A stretch of 64,000 nt of DNA, taken from the NCBI GenBank assembly GCA_017590115.1, contig JAGGNK010009114.1, positions 19,365,937-19,429,936 of the forward strand, given 5' to 3'. Shown here one piece after another: positions 1 through 13,560 of the stretch. Numbering within the stretch: position 1 is the first letter of the stretch; the number at the start of each line of letters is the position of its first letter. A program made the translations under genes and the position numbers. The notes beneath the pieces are model-generated. The model was not told the origin of the DNA and searched no databases. It saw only the letters and a list, made by a program, of their open reading frames with translations. This DNA is from Montifringilla adamsi. Lineage: Eukaryota > Chordata > Aves > Passeriformes > Passeridae.

Positions 1-3000
1 TATTTATAAGAACACCATTAATTCAGTCATGTAGCAGCTTTTAGGTGGGTGTTCAGAAATTCTGATGAATGGTCTCTGCTTTCATTCAGTGTACATCTGC
101 AGCAGCAGCCATTTCCACCTGGCCTCTGAGTGATGTTAGTGTGTGCTGGTGGCCTTATCCAGATTTGGCTGACTCTTGGTGTGCTGAATTTACCCTGTCC
201 TGAGGAGTCATCAAGACTGTGTATCTCCAGAGCTCATCAGTTCTTGAGAAAATCCCACAACCTACCACCTCAGCTCATACTTCTTCTCTGTTCACCTTGC
301 TGTCTGCTGGTAAATGTTTCTCCATCCAAACATGTAGATAAAACTTTATAAAATTCATTGATGCATTCTCCTGTGGCATGGCCCTCATACAAGGTGGAAT
401 GCCTGATTTTGGGTAAAAGGGAGCAGCCAGATAGTGAGATAACTGATTTTAACTATTAACCTTAGTCTTTGTGTGTTGCCTGGTTGAGCAGAGCTGTGAC
501 CATGAAGCATCAGAAGAACACAGGTACTGGACTGGGAGGCAATAGAAGGAGGCATGGGACATGGAGGGCAAGCCACAGGGAAGCACAGAGCTGGCAAAGT
601 AGCTGAGGGAGGTGAAAGCTTTCCTGGGTACTGGAGATGTTCCATGTGAGGGGACTGGAGGAAGTGATCACACCAGTCAATAAATCATTATTTTGTCTTT
701 TTCCCCTTAAATCCCAGTAAGGGATTCTGTCTTCTTTTCACCCCTAGGTCAAGTAGGTAGGAAAAGGCTTTGAGTTACGGGAAGGGCTATTCTGGTTTCT
801 TCTGCTTGTCCACAAACTCATGACCTTTTCAGTGATCTGAGGCAGTATTTATTCTCCAGCCAAGTATTTTTGCTGCAGGCTGCCCCAGGAAGGCACCTCC
901 CTGCCTTGGATTCAGCATTCTCCCCACCTTGTAAACCACATGCATGCCTTGCTACTGGCAGCTAACAGAAGGGAGAGAGGCATCCAAAACTTCCCCCAAG
1001 CCTCTGTGTCCAAGATCCAAGTGCTGTGGTTGTCCAGATCAACTTTATTTTTCTGTTTGTGTCTTGCATTAATTTAAAACCCATTAACAATCCAAATCAA
1101 ACTCTCCTTCCTCAAATGTGTGCAGGCAAGAAAAAGAGGAGTGTGAAACATGGCACAACTCCACAAGCCCTTTTCTGCCTGGGTTAATTTTTCCTGACAC
1201 TACAGCATCACTTCCTGACCGTAGCTGCAAATAAACAATTACTGAAAGCACAAGGCTGGACCACACATGCGTGTTTTCCACCGGTATGGAGAAAAGCTGT
1301 GTGTTGATTGCTGATTATTTATTTTCACAAAAGTCAGTTGGGTTTGTTCTTGTGTCTTTAGGGCACCATCTCTCTAGGTGCTGACCCTTCTCAGCTTGCA
1401 GGAAGAATTGAGGGTGGGAGCCAGCTGTGCCCCACAGGTCCTGGGCCTCAGTTGGCATCATTACTGGAAGTTCTCCAGTGTTGATATTTACTACATGATC
1501 CTGAGCAGTCAATAGGAAAGGACAGCAGGGGTCTACCCAGCGGAAGGAGCACTTAGCCAAGCCATGTGCTTTTCCTTTAAAACTCCAGTCGTTAAACCAT
1601 CAGTTAAAAGTGTGACATTTATATAGAGAAAAGAAAGGAAATTGAAATGCACACAGAGAAACTTCAGCTTTCTGGCTTGCTGCAGATAATGCAGTGAGAG
1701 CTGATTTTTGTATGAATTTAACTGATTGTACTTAGAAATGTCAGGGCCATGTTCTCTATCCATCACTACCTATAAAATGGGCAAAATGGCATTCAGCTGA
1801 CTGCTCTTTGCCTTCACATCCTGGACAGTCCCCTACTGTGCAGGCTTCCAGTGTGAGCTGGGGCAGATGAAAGGCTGATGAGCCCCTGAACCTCCCCAGC
1901 AGCAGGTCCAGCCTCGCCCAGCTTTGCACTGGCTTAAACAGCTGCAGGGACAGGCTGGGTACTGAGGTTCTTGAACAATCTGGCTTTTCCTGCAGTGGCT
2001 GAGCAGACTATGGCAGCATCCCCATTCCTCTGCCTCTCAGATATAAGAGGTGTAAACCAGGCCTCCAGGGGTTGTTTTTGTGGGTTGCCTTTTGAAGTCT
2101 CGGAGGTTTCGCGTTCTTTCTTAGGTTCTGGCCTCGGTGCAGTTATTTTGCAGAAACTCCTTCCAGCTCTGAAGTTCTGCTGCCCTCCTTGGGAACTGGA
2201 CCTTTGGTACCTTTTACCTTTATGAAACCTCTGTCCTTCAGACTTCTGGGAGAGAAATTTGAGGACTGAGGAAGGACTTTAAAAATCAACCCTTTCACAG
2301 GCTCATCGAGTTCCTGCCTTATGACCTTCTCTTTGTGTGATGCCCATGTGTTATTTATGAGCACTTGGGTGCTCATTTCCACAAAACAAAAAAAGAAAAA
2401 AATAACTTTGGAGGCTGAAGTGAAATTAGTTATGTGCCACTGCAAAGGGCAAGAAAGGGGATCATGAGTGCTGTTGTCCTGCGTTAGGCAGCTGCTAAGG
2501 TCAGAGATGCAAGGCACAAAAGGTAAGTCTTTTGAAGAAATGCAAAGGAAACATGGTGCTATGTAAATCAGTTTTATTTCAAGTCAAGAAAAGCACCTCA
2601 CTGTTCACCAGGCAAGTATCTGGCTCTGGGCCTCTCGTAGATTCCCATCACATCCAGCCTTTCAGGATCAACTGCTCAGGGCTTTGTTTCAGTAGGAGCA
2701 GGATTTGCCTCCAGCCTTGGAACAAATCACTTTCCCTGTGAGGGGGGAGATAAAAGAATAAGATAGTTAAGTAAGTGCTGGGCTGAAGCAGATGTCTTTT
2801 AAACAAATATACAACTTATTTTCCATCTGTTGGTTCCCAAGTCCTTGCTTGCTGGGAGACAAAGAGCAGCACTGCTGCATTTCAGGAGAACCAGGATGTG
2901 CTCCCCAGGTACAGATCTGAAAGGTGGCCACTTGCATCCACAAACCTGGCATTTTTGCTGATAAGGGCAATACAGTAACTGCTAAAATTGATCCTAATGA

Positions 3001-6000
3001 ATGAGAACATTCCTTTGCTTTTCTTAATGTTATAACTGATTAATTCCCCAAAGAATTCTTCTGGGCATCCCATCCCTATGTAAAGACTATGGCTAAGTGG
3101 CTTAATAGGATAAGTGCTTTATAAACCAGCTCTGTGATATTTTAGTTGTCTCTTTTAATTTCAGTAACAAGCATAAGGGAAGCTAATGTCCCAGTATACA
3201 GGGATTTGCAATCACCATTAATGGGGATAATTCCCCTCACGAGAAACAATAAAAAATACCATTGCAAGAGCTAGAACACTTTTCTAGCTTTGCATTTTCA
3301 TCACAACAGATTATGTCTCTCCTGCTAAATTTCTTTGTGCTCTAGAGGAGAAAATAAAGCTGGCAAAGAGAAACAACTTTAATTGTAAAGATAAACTCAT
3401 GATGGGGCACAGTAAGGGTGTCTGAGTTTACCAAGACAGCATCTGTGTGATTGAGGAAAATGAAATAAAATCATGGTAGCTATTAGCAGTTCAGTGAGTT
3501 TTAAATGAGCCCTGAATGATGGCAGAATTAAGAAGAGTTTTTGTCTTTTTCACATTATCATCACTGACAGAAGGGGTCTCGCTGTTTGTTCTGTTTTGAT
3601 GGTAAATCCTATCCTAACAAATATGCTGGCAAGCTGTAAGAGAGCAACTGACTTCAATTGCATGGGAGGTCTGTCTCATATTCCGTATCCATCCTAGATC
3701 TGGTTTTCATGTCTTTAAAATATGCAGCAATGGAGATTAATACATTGGTTTGCTTTTTAATGAGTGAACCTTGGATTTGAAGGTTTGCTGCAAACTCTTT
3801 TATTTAAATGGTTTCATATTTATGGCGCCATGCTTAGAATGTTATGAATAGCATTATCTGGCTATTAACTCTTGTGACAAGATGGATTTTAGGATTAAAT
3901 AAATTGTGAGCATTCCTTTTAAATTGCTGGAGCTAAAGGGGTTAGGAGTGTAGGAGTGTTAGATTACCCAGCTGCAGTCATTCCTCCTGCACAGCCTTGT
4001 GATATGTTACAGGGGTTCTGGTGGCTGAGTAGGAGGAAAGAAGTCACTGGAAGCAGCTCGGATTGCACAGCCTTGACTCACCACACAGGGTAGGTGACCA
4101 AGCTGTTTCATGAGCAGCAGGCAGAGAGAGGGAATGGCAGCCTTGATTTAGCACAATATAAGCTCCATGCTGGGCATATAGTTACTGCCCTTTGAAATCA
4201 GTCAGATTTGAACCTTTTGTGCTTAGTTGTGATTGCTATGCTGCATTTTTTTCTTTGCCTACCATTATGAGCTGGTGCAATGTGCTAAAGCAAGTGATTA
4301 TTCCAGGAGCTGTTTGAGGGTCAGCATGTTTCCATTGTGTGACTAGTCCCAGTGATTTTTTTTTTGGTGCAGAAAAATAGACAGTTTCTCTTTTCTTCAA
4401 CTGCAGTATAACAAATATAGAATTCTCTCCTGCTAGAAGTGTTGTGTTAGAATGCACATATGAGCTGTCTGCATTCAGCTGCCTATCCCACCTGTGCATT
4501 CCCACCTCCACTTTTGGAAACAAATTCCAGGCCAAACCCTGTCTCTTTTAAGCACATGAGGACTGACTTTAGTGGGGCCTGAATCTGTGTCCTCTCTGAA
4601 GCAGGTTATTGCTTTGAAAGAAGAGAATGTTATGAGCCTCCTATTGGCTTTGAGCCAACACTAGTCTTTTAGTCAAGCAAGGAACAGTCATGTTTGTAGA
4701 CCTAAAGATTAAACATTTCCATCCTGCTGTCACACCTGTTTCCATTGAGAAGTGCTGGCTGCATGAAGACTTGCTGCCATTTACAGTCAGCTGTTCCTTG
4801 GAATGAGCCATCCTCTGTACACACCTTTCCAGCTTCCGCTAAAGTGCGTTCTTGGGTGATTCATTCTTTGCAAACAAACTCTTGACTAGGTGATCATTTC
4901 CTTACCTGCTTCTCATATTCATGTGTTATTCCCCTGCCTGCTGCATAGTGTGCAGTGGTTTATTCCATCTTCAGATTTTTTAAAGAAAAAATTAAGTTTC
5001 CTATCTTTCATTTTTCCATACATCTAGATCCAACCTCAGTGTTGCCAGGAACTTTGTTCACTGATGCTGGTTAGTTGAGGAATTGTTTCTGTCCCACCAT
5101 CTAGTTTTAATTTCAGTCAGTGTTCTGGCTGGATAACTGGCCCAGTTATTCAGGTTAGTATGATGCAGTTGTATCAGGCAAAGATAAAGGTTTTATCTTA
5201 CTACATTGACTTCAAATACAGCAGAAATTAATGTCACCTTGAATGTCACTGTTGGGTGAGGTTTTCATATTAATGGAATGAGTAAGGAACAGGAAAAGGG
5301 AAGACAGTAAAGAATGAGTTGCTCAGTTCCAAAGAAATTAAATCAGGAGGTATGACCTTTAGTAGGAAAGAACTAGCAGGAGAAGGAATCATATGAACCT
5401 GTCTCTTATGTCAGTGGATAAATTGGGCATGTTTCAGCACCAGGGGTAATGGGAACAAATGATACTGTGATTGTCATCTCTGTTCTGTAGGCTTGAACAG
5501 TAATGTCATTGGTCTGATCTTACCTGTGAAATGGGGAGCACAGGGTGCTTGTGAAAGCCCTTTGGTCTGATTGCTGAGGTTGTTATTTTGCAAAAAGCAG
5601 AAACACTGACGAATCAGGCAGTGTGCCTGGATAGCAGGAGGTGGGAATGAGACATGCTGCCTCAAGTGCAAATGGTGGGGAGCAGGAGAATGGGAGCAGC
5701 AATAAAGCCTAGGAGCTGGGATGGGGAAAAAACAGGAAGTGAGGCACGTGAAAGCTCCAGGCAGTGGCTGAGTGTTCCAGAATTTGGACCTGATGGGATC
5801 AGCTCCATGCCCCATTGGGGCTGGTTGTGTCCAGGTGGCCTTTTGGGTCTTGCTTTTCAGAGAGGAGACTGGTGAGGGCAGCCCATGGCAAGGGGCCTGA
5901 TGGGACCCAGTTGTTGGCTGCAGCTGAGGAGGAATCTGACACTCTCCAAAGATACCAAGGAGCCTCTCGGCTGAGATTCCTTCTCTAGGAATGGGACAGT

Positions 6001-6812
6001 ATCGGTTGAAGATGTTCTTGGTGCTGGTGTGCTAATGTCTTTCTCAGACAGTAGGAGAAATGACTGGAAATATTGCCTTTTGGAGTAAGCTCCTTGCAAG
6101 CAAATTACAGACCATGAGTAATGAATGCATTTGACAGCAGAGTTTTTGATTTTACAACATATTCATAACACCTCGGAGCACTTAGTACCTTGTTAACCTA
6201 ATTAGTATACTCTGAAACTGCCAAGGCAATATGAACAGCTGTTAATCACATGCCAAACTATCCAAGATCACACTTTGCTATTACTGCAGAGGCAGCCAGG
6301 AGTGGATTGGCAAAGAAGCAGCTTTAAATGTCAGAATGCACAGACAACTGTGCAAATAATGCTGAATCAGAAATTAATACAATAAAACAAGCCATCATAC
6401 CATAGACTGGCCTTCCTCATTGGCACTTTAGGAACTATAGTGGTGTGTGAGTGGAAGTTGCTTATCCTGGAGCTATGGAAAGAGCTCTGCATGGTTTGTG
6501 CTGAGCAATGCTGATGGTCCAATCCAGCCTGGAGGCTCTGCAGGTGTTTTCTAGCACGGCCCAGAAAAAGGAGCACAACTGCAGCCTGCAAGCAATCAGA
6601 CATGCACCCACACCTGATTTAATATCTTGGCATTGAGCAACTGCAGGTTATACCCACCCTGAGTCATTTCCAGTCTCCGGGTTCAGGGCTAACATTAAAG
6701 TGCAGTTCAGCTCTCAGGAACAGGGGATCCTTGATCTCTGTTGCAAGACAGTTTTTAAAGCTGTAAATGTAATGGGACAGTTTGGTCCTGTCCAAGAGGA
6801 AGGACAGGGGAT

Positions 6813-6828
6813 CATGTTAATTAACATG
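6813..6828. repeat. Perfect 16-bp palindrome
   Basis: The sequence CATGTTAATTAACATG reads identically on both strands. Its core, GTTAATTAAC, holds two facing HNF1-type half sites (GTTAAT) without the usual single central base, and contains TAATTA, a common homeodomain core. Protein binding is inference only. AT-rich intron produces some palindromes by chance. Confidence 0.75.
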
Positions 6829-9800
6829 TCCATTAGGGAGCTGCTTTCCAAATCTGTTCAAGTTTCCATAGCAGGGTCTCTTATGCTACAAGAATGTCTA
6901 AGCTACAGCAGCAAAGCTGGTATGGTTTGTACTGACATAGTAATGGCTATCTGTGTTCCTGCATGAGATATAAATAATACAAAACATCCTGAGAAACTTT
7001 CAGAAATCGTATTTAACCTATAATAAAAACGGTAAGAGGATTCGTGTCAGATATTCCACCTCACCTGTCAGCTGATAAAATTGCAGTTTTCAAAATCTGC
7101 TGTCTCGTTTGTAATTAATACCACTGAATTGCAAACCTGATATATTTTCTCTAGGAATAACAGTGAAATGACAAATAAAGAGCATAAGTTAATGATGTAT
7201 TAAACCCTGTTCATGTAAGTAATGCAAGTTAGCACCTGTTTATAGAAAATAAAATTAAGCTAGCTTGATATTTTTTATGAGTTTATAATTCAGCTAATAG
7301 AGGAAATAGTGGAAGACTTTTGTAGACATTTGATTTGGGCCATGTGATATTTTTATTAACTGAGAACAATAGAAAATAAACATGTGATGTATTAAACGAT
7401 GGAAACCTGGCTAGTTGACAGATACAGATAAAATAGAATTATTATAGGGCAGGCAATTTTGTAGAGAAATCCAGGAGAGACTTATCCTTACCTTTACGAT
7501 AGGAGAATTTTTTAACCTAGTTTCATAAGGATGCGCAACATTTTCTTTTGTGTTTTCCACATCTGTTTCGTGCTCTGACCTCTGATGACTTTTGTACCCA
7601 TTGAACAAATTTTAAGCAATTTGGCAGAAGCTTCTGATCTCAAAAATCATTTCTGTGGAAATCCACATAAAGCTAGGGAGAGCAATCAACAATTTGCTCT
7701 AATTAGAAGAAATGCAGTAGTATGAACATATGTATTTGCAGACACACACATTACTAGACACTACACATGGCTGAGAGACCCCATGACTGCTTGACCCTCA
7801 GGATAGTCTCACTGCAGCTGGAGACTATCCACACTGTGGGAAGCTGGCCTGTGCTGGGTCTGCTCCTTAGGGACTGCTAGTTATGCATGAGAAGCCAAAA
7901 AAATGAAAAGTATGTCACTAATGCCTGCAGCTGGACGAGCAGTCAGGAGCAAAAAGAACAGGCTGCTGATACAAATAGCTTGGCTGGCTCTCCATAGGTA
8001 AACAGCACCAGTCCTAAAAACTGCAGATCTCACTGTCATGGAGGGAAGGACATCAGTCCTCTTTTAGCCTCAGGGGCCAGTAGTGGTGTTGAGGAGCTGG
8101 TGACTTCCAGCACTGAGGTGGCTTTTCTGTTGCTAGAAATGTGCTAATCCAAACAGCATGTTTCTTGCAAAAAATAACCATTAGCTAAATGCAAGCTAGT
8201 ACTCGGTCTCTTGAAAATATGACTGGCACTATCCCTGTTTCTGTGACTCAGAAGATATAGGAGAGTGGAGTCATCCAAGTTAAACACTGGACAAGAAAGA
8301 GAGATGGAGTTAGAACAAAGATCATCTATGTCCCAGGCCTTCTGCTAGGTTTTTTTTTACCTTCCATATCTGTATGTGCCCATTTTTAAGTGGGAAACCA
8401 ATCCACATGAACATAAAAGCAGCACCTTTCTTATATGCAGGTTTGTAGGTTTGTAACAGCTTGGGACACTCGGCCCTCTTGAAACACAATTATGGTCCAC
8501 TCCATTGCGAAGGCTTTTGTATTTTAATTATTTTGAAAACACATTTGTAGCAGCATATACAAGAGCAACAGGGTAATAATAACAATAAAGCTAGGTTGTG
8601 TTTTTGGTGTAAACTCTTTGGTTTGGAGTTTACGATTTATGTGTTCTGGAACTGGATTCTTGTCTTATAAAACAATGCAGCAGCCTTTTCTCATTTAGTT
8701 AGGAATCCATTTTTATTAGGGTGCTCTATACAATGCCTGCAATAATATTATAAAGGTGCACAAGGTTCATTATTTCACAACAAGTGACTAGCCAAGACCA
8801 TTATTATTTTTATAACAGCCAGGCTTTCTATTGAAATACAGTTTGGATTATAACCTTTTTTTTCCTCTTCCCTCTTTCTCTTTTCTCTACTCAAAGCTGA
8901 GATGTGCAATTGTTCCTTTTCAGATTGCTTTTCCACTCCCCTACAAGACATGTCGTTTTCTGTGAAATGGATGGATTATAATGGGAACAGATCAGTGATA
9001 ATGCATTGCTGGAATACAGCTATCCCCAAGAGAGCTTATAACAATATCCAGTCTTCCTAAGCTTCAAAATCTGAAGTTTGGACAGCCTATAGTTCTAATA
9101 CAGAATCTAGCTCTGAATTTTCCCTGCACTTAGAATTCTTTGATGCTCAAATATTGTTTGGGTTCTGCCCTTTCTGTCACATTGCCATGGCAACTGCCTT
9201 GCATAAAATCCTATGCTCAGACACTACAGCCCCTGCTTTATAGAGGGCCTTCAGGCTCAGAAAAGTTGAAATTGTTCAGAGAGATTACTGAAGATTAATG
9301 ACTGTGCTTTGAGCACCGCAGAGCACGTTTCTGAAAATCACGGTAATTAAATAAAAAACACATGCAGGTGCTGTGTTCTCCAAGTCTGGAGTGTTGACAC
9401 CTGCTGGGAGTGGTGGAGCTACAGTAAATCTGCAGTAAAAACACCTGGGGGTCTTCTTGCAGCATATAGTTTCTTCATGCTAAATAGCTATGGTGTGTAA
9501 TTGGCTGTGGCAGTTTTCCTTTGCCCATTCTCTGGCTGTAAATGGAACACCCTGAGCAGGGCTCCCCACTGGGGCTGGCACAGGCTGGTGTGTCCCAGGC
9601 TGGTGCTGTGCTCTCTCAGCCCAGTGGGCCCCTTGAGGAGGCCAAAGCTGCAGCTCGTGCCTCTGGCCTGTTGTAATTGCATTGGCACATTAGTGGTTGT
9701 AAGGAAGATGAAAACAGAGCTGCCAATTGCTTGTGCTGAATCATAAACCAGGACGTGTTTCATGAGCCCATTAAGCATGTGCCCTTGATGTTAAGCATAT

Positions 9801-11689
9801 GCTGAGATCTGCTCCACAGCAGCAGAGTTTGGTTAAGTATATGTTTTTAAGTCCTGCACTGGTTTGAAGAGCTTTTAGAGTTGTGAACCACAGTGGGACA
9901 ATGAATTAAATATGTTGATTGGATTTGCAAAAGTGTTAGCTGTTTTCATGTTCAGTAATAACATCTTTAATATTACATGCCACATTAGCTGTAAGCAGCT
10001 GTCATGCAGCAGGATTTAAAATAATCTTAATGGGAATCAAGGCATTTTGTCTTCCCCAAAAACAATAGAATACCCTTGGTTTAGACTTTGCCTCCCTCTG
10101 AAGGTGAGCAGTTCTCCTTGGGATAACCTCCAGAAGCACATCTGTTTGCGAGCAGTTATGTTACTTATGTTACTAAAACACGTGTACTAGGAAAAGTCCA
10201 GCTTAGCAAAAAATCTTGTGTATTCTATGGGGATACGAATATTAACTCAAACCAGATGCATAAAGGCTAGGGACATCTTTGTTCATTACAGCAGGTATTT
10301 CAAAACCAGTTTCAGATCTTATGTCTGCCATATAAGATCTCTGTTTGCAAACATTGAGAAACCTGCAAGTATGGGAATTAATGAAAAATCTTTATGTGTC
10401 AAGCAAAGAAGAAATGCATGCAGTCTGAAGGGGAACAGTAATTCGTTCTGATATTTAAACTTGTTTTTAAAGTAGCTGTTTGTATGTTAACTTCCTCAAT
10501 TCAGAAGGTTAGCCATCTGTGTCAGTGAATTAGTTAGCCTTTGGCTGAAGTCTAATCATTGTAGCAAGAAGAGGTAGGGGAATCAGTAGCCCTAGAGGAT
10601 CCACAGGGACTATTTCCACTAGGTTGAATTTAGCATCAATCCCAGTACTTAAATAAAGGGTGCCCTTGCGTGGCTGCGCAGGGTAGGAATCCTGCTGGGG
10701 CCAGCATGGCAGAAAGGCTGGTGGGGTTGCACAGCTGTTGGGAAGTGTATTTTATTGCTCCTTGGAGATTGTTTGGGTTCATTTCCATATGCCGGACATG
10801 ATCCTCTGTGAGGACTGCTGGGTTCTCCCTTGATGCTGTGAGAATAGTAATGATGATAATAAATAAATTTGTATAACCAAATTTGCTAACTTGATGTTGA
10901 TGGCCAAAATAGTCCATTGTTCTCCTGTTTGTGCTGAGCTGCAGGTTTTGTAGCAAAAACCTAGGAAGCATTCAGGCAGCTGGGCCAGCCTTTTCCACTG
11001 GGGTTATTTCATGTCAACTGCTGCGATTAGACACATATAAAATTTATAATGTGTGGGTGTCTGTGCACAGAAATTTAGCTTCCTCAGTATTTACAGAACA
11101 TAAAACAGTCCTCCTTGTTTAAGGCTAGGATGAACATTTCTGTCACATTAAGAAAGGCAACCCTATTTCATTCTGCAGCTGCTATTTAAATTCTACAAAT
11201 CTCTTTTAATCCTAGGCAAAGTTCAAAACGAGATGTTTCAAACATCTGCTAACTATTATGGGTCATGCCTGCTAGTAGAGGTAATAAATTATAGACAAAA
11301 AGAGAATCAAATATCTTAATAATGTTTTTAGTTTATTACTTTAAAGTTTGTCCTCTTTCTGTGTTATCATTCTTTTTTTGAGCATGGTAGTCAATATGCC
11401 TACAAAGAAGATTGTGCTCTGGGTAAGGTGGTCGGGATTGCAATGGGATGAGGGTGACACCCTCTAGTTTAAGTTAGGGGAAAAACAACAAACAAGTTGG
11501 TTTCTCTATTTCAGAGCAGAGGAAAATCTAAATCAATCACAGAAGCTCACTCTCTGTGCTTCGTGCCAAAAACAAGATGGGTGGGTCTAGCAGAATATGG
11601 GAGAGAGGGCATTTCAATTTCCTCCAAAGAGGAAATAACAGATCAGCTTTCTAGTTTGTCATGGAAACCTTTTGTCAACCCAGTAACAA

Positions 11690-11697
11690 TGACGTCA
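11690..11697. promoter_or_regulatory. Consensus full-length CRE core (TGACGTCA)
   Basis: An exact TGACGTCA octamer lies in otherwise CpG-poor intron. This is the palindromic consensus for CREB/ATF factors. Only the motif match is seen. An isolated octamer far from any recognised promoter may be non-functional. Confidence 0.35.
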
Positions 11698-13329
11698 AGG
11701 TGGCAGTGGCACAGAGACTGGGTTAGTTAATGTAGCACACACCTGTTGGACTGCCAGAGGGGAAGGTATGTTGGCTTTTACATTTGCTGTCCCTGATTCT
11801 AAACAACTTTGGTGAAGGTTTAAAAAGTGTTATTCAAGTCCCAAGGCAATTTTTGTGGGCTGTAGCAGATTTTGACCATGGGCATGTAGTGCTGGAGCTT
11901 TCACTCACTGAGAAATCCTGCTAAAAGGCATTTGCTCAAGCAGTGCCATTCATTCCCTCCTGTTTTGGGTATCCTTTTAGAGGGTGATGACAGCAGACTT
12001 GTACTTCAAAAGAACAGCACCAAACTCCTTCAGTGTGTTTTCTTTGCTTGGGAGTAAAGGCTCTGCTGGTGTTTACCAAAGGAGTTTTTAAGAAACACTT
12101 CTATAAAAAGAGAAACCCAAATTTACTATGCCAAATCTATAGATGTAGATGTATAGCATTACACTGTAGCTCATTTTTGGAATGACCATTCTCTTGCCTC
12201 TTTCTCTGGTGGGTGCTGTGCTTTTGTGTTTAGTGTTGTCGATTGGCTACTTTTTCTTTTGTAAAGAGAGATTAGATAACTTTTTTTGCTTCCTTCAGTG
12301 TTGCTTGTGTGACTACCTTCCCAGTTTTAGTAATCAAAAAATGCTTTAACAATTCCTTAGAAATAACCTTACTTCTTTTCATGAGAAAAGTATGTAAACA
12401 GGGAGAGCAGTCCATCTTTTCTGCACTAGTCACGTTTAACAGCAAAATCAAAGAAGTTGTGTTTGCAGGAGACTTTGAATCAGTTAAAGTCTTGTACTGT
12501 GTCAACAGTTGATGCAGGTTCTGTTATTATGTCTAGAATGAATTTACTTTAGTTGCGTTTCTTGTTTGTGGTCACATATGATAGTTCTCTTAAAGTATGC
12601 CCTTGTTATTGTTAACCAGTATGCATGATACAGAATATTTCCTATTATATAGGTTGAAAGAGGAGAAGTAGACCTATTATAGGAATGATGAGTCAAATTA
12701 TATTGGGTTGCAAAGTAGAATTAAGGCTGTGAAAAAGAATGGCATAAATGACATAAAGTGGTCAGAAAAGGAAAATGCAGTCAACGAGTATAAATGACAT
12801 TTATTGTACAATTAGAACCCAGCTGTATGTAGTGGTGCCACTGAGTTGTAGAAATTTTTGCAAAGGAACTGCCTGGGATTATAATTGTCCAAATAGGCAA
12901 TATTGATGGCCCATGGTATCCTAATGGAGATGGATGATGTCAAATGGCTGTCAAGTTTCAAGGAGGTAGAAAAACTAAAATTGGGCGATAAACATTGTTT
13001 TCTGTAGAAGATGAAATTGTCCTTCATAAGAAAGAAATAAGGTTTAGCTATGTTAGTATTGTTGCCATTATGGTAAATTCTCAGGAGATACCTGTGAAGA
13101 ACTATAATTCTCTTTGGCTTCAGTTTGGAAAACATTGTACATTCATCTGTATTTTTTCTTTACACTCATTACTGGTGATTTCAGCTTGACAGAAAGGTAT
13201 TTCGTGTGATCTAAAGTCTCTGTAGTATCATTCAATTTTATTTGTGACATTCTCACTGGAAGGCTAGAAAAAAGTATTATAGACATTTTGTAATAGGACT
13301 CTTCCTGAGTTCTCACTCCCACTGATGGG

Positions 13330-13560
13330 TTGCCTGACCCCCAGGGAAGGGGCCAAGCTCAGACACTGGCACGTCTTCTGCTGCCACCTCTCAGCCAACT
13401 GCAAGTGTCCCCTCTGCCCCTGGCCTCTGTGAGGAGCAGCAGGAGCAGGGCAGTGGGAAAGGCAGTTCCTGGGGAGCCCGGGAGCCTCTCAGCTCAGGAG
13501 GGGAGGAAGGAGATGGCCTGCTGCTGCTGCAGCTGGGCAGTGATGCGCCAGTGACCAAAC
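13330..13560. other. Isolated GC-rich patch in AT-rich intron
   Basis: About 230 bp of markedly GC-rich sequence with AT-rich intron on both sides. It has only a few CpGs, so it is not a CpG island. Open frames exist on both strands but encode low-complexity Ser/Pro/Ala/Gly-rich peptides, as GC-rich non-coding DNA often does. It could be a fragment of an old mobile element or simply a local composition shift. I recognise no element. Confidence 0.4.

Larger units (their letters stand above)
1..12000 (+). other. KALRN: KALRN intron, upstream part (first 12 kb)
   Basis: No coding exon can be supported here. The open frames are short (under about 125 codons), lie on both strands, overlap one another, and match no family I recognise. 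The sequence is AT-rich and CpG-poor, as expected of intron. Items listed separately are a 16-bp palindrome at 6813-6828 and a full cAMP-response-element core at 11690-11697. Small tandem doublets occur at about 8440-8458 (repeated AGGTTTGT) and 10156-10173 (repeated TTATGTTAC). Assignment to the intron rests on position upstream of the SH3 exon on the same strand. The preceding exon is not in the window, so in principle part of this could be something else. Confidence 0.7.

Noticed and set aside
5433..5455. Possible REST/NRSF site (TTCAGCACCA)
   Set aside because: Only the left half of the 21-bp consensus matches. The right half, which should read about GGACAGCGCC, does not.
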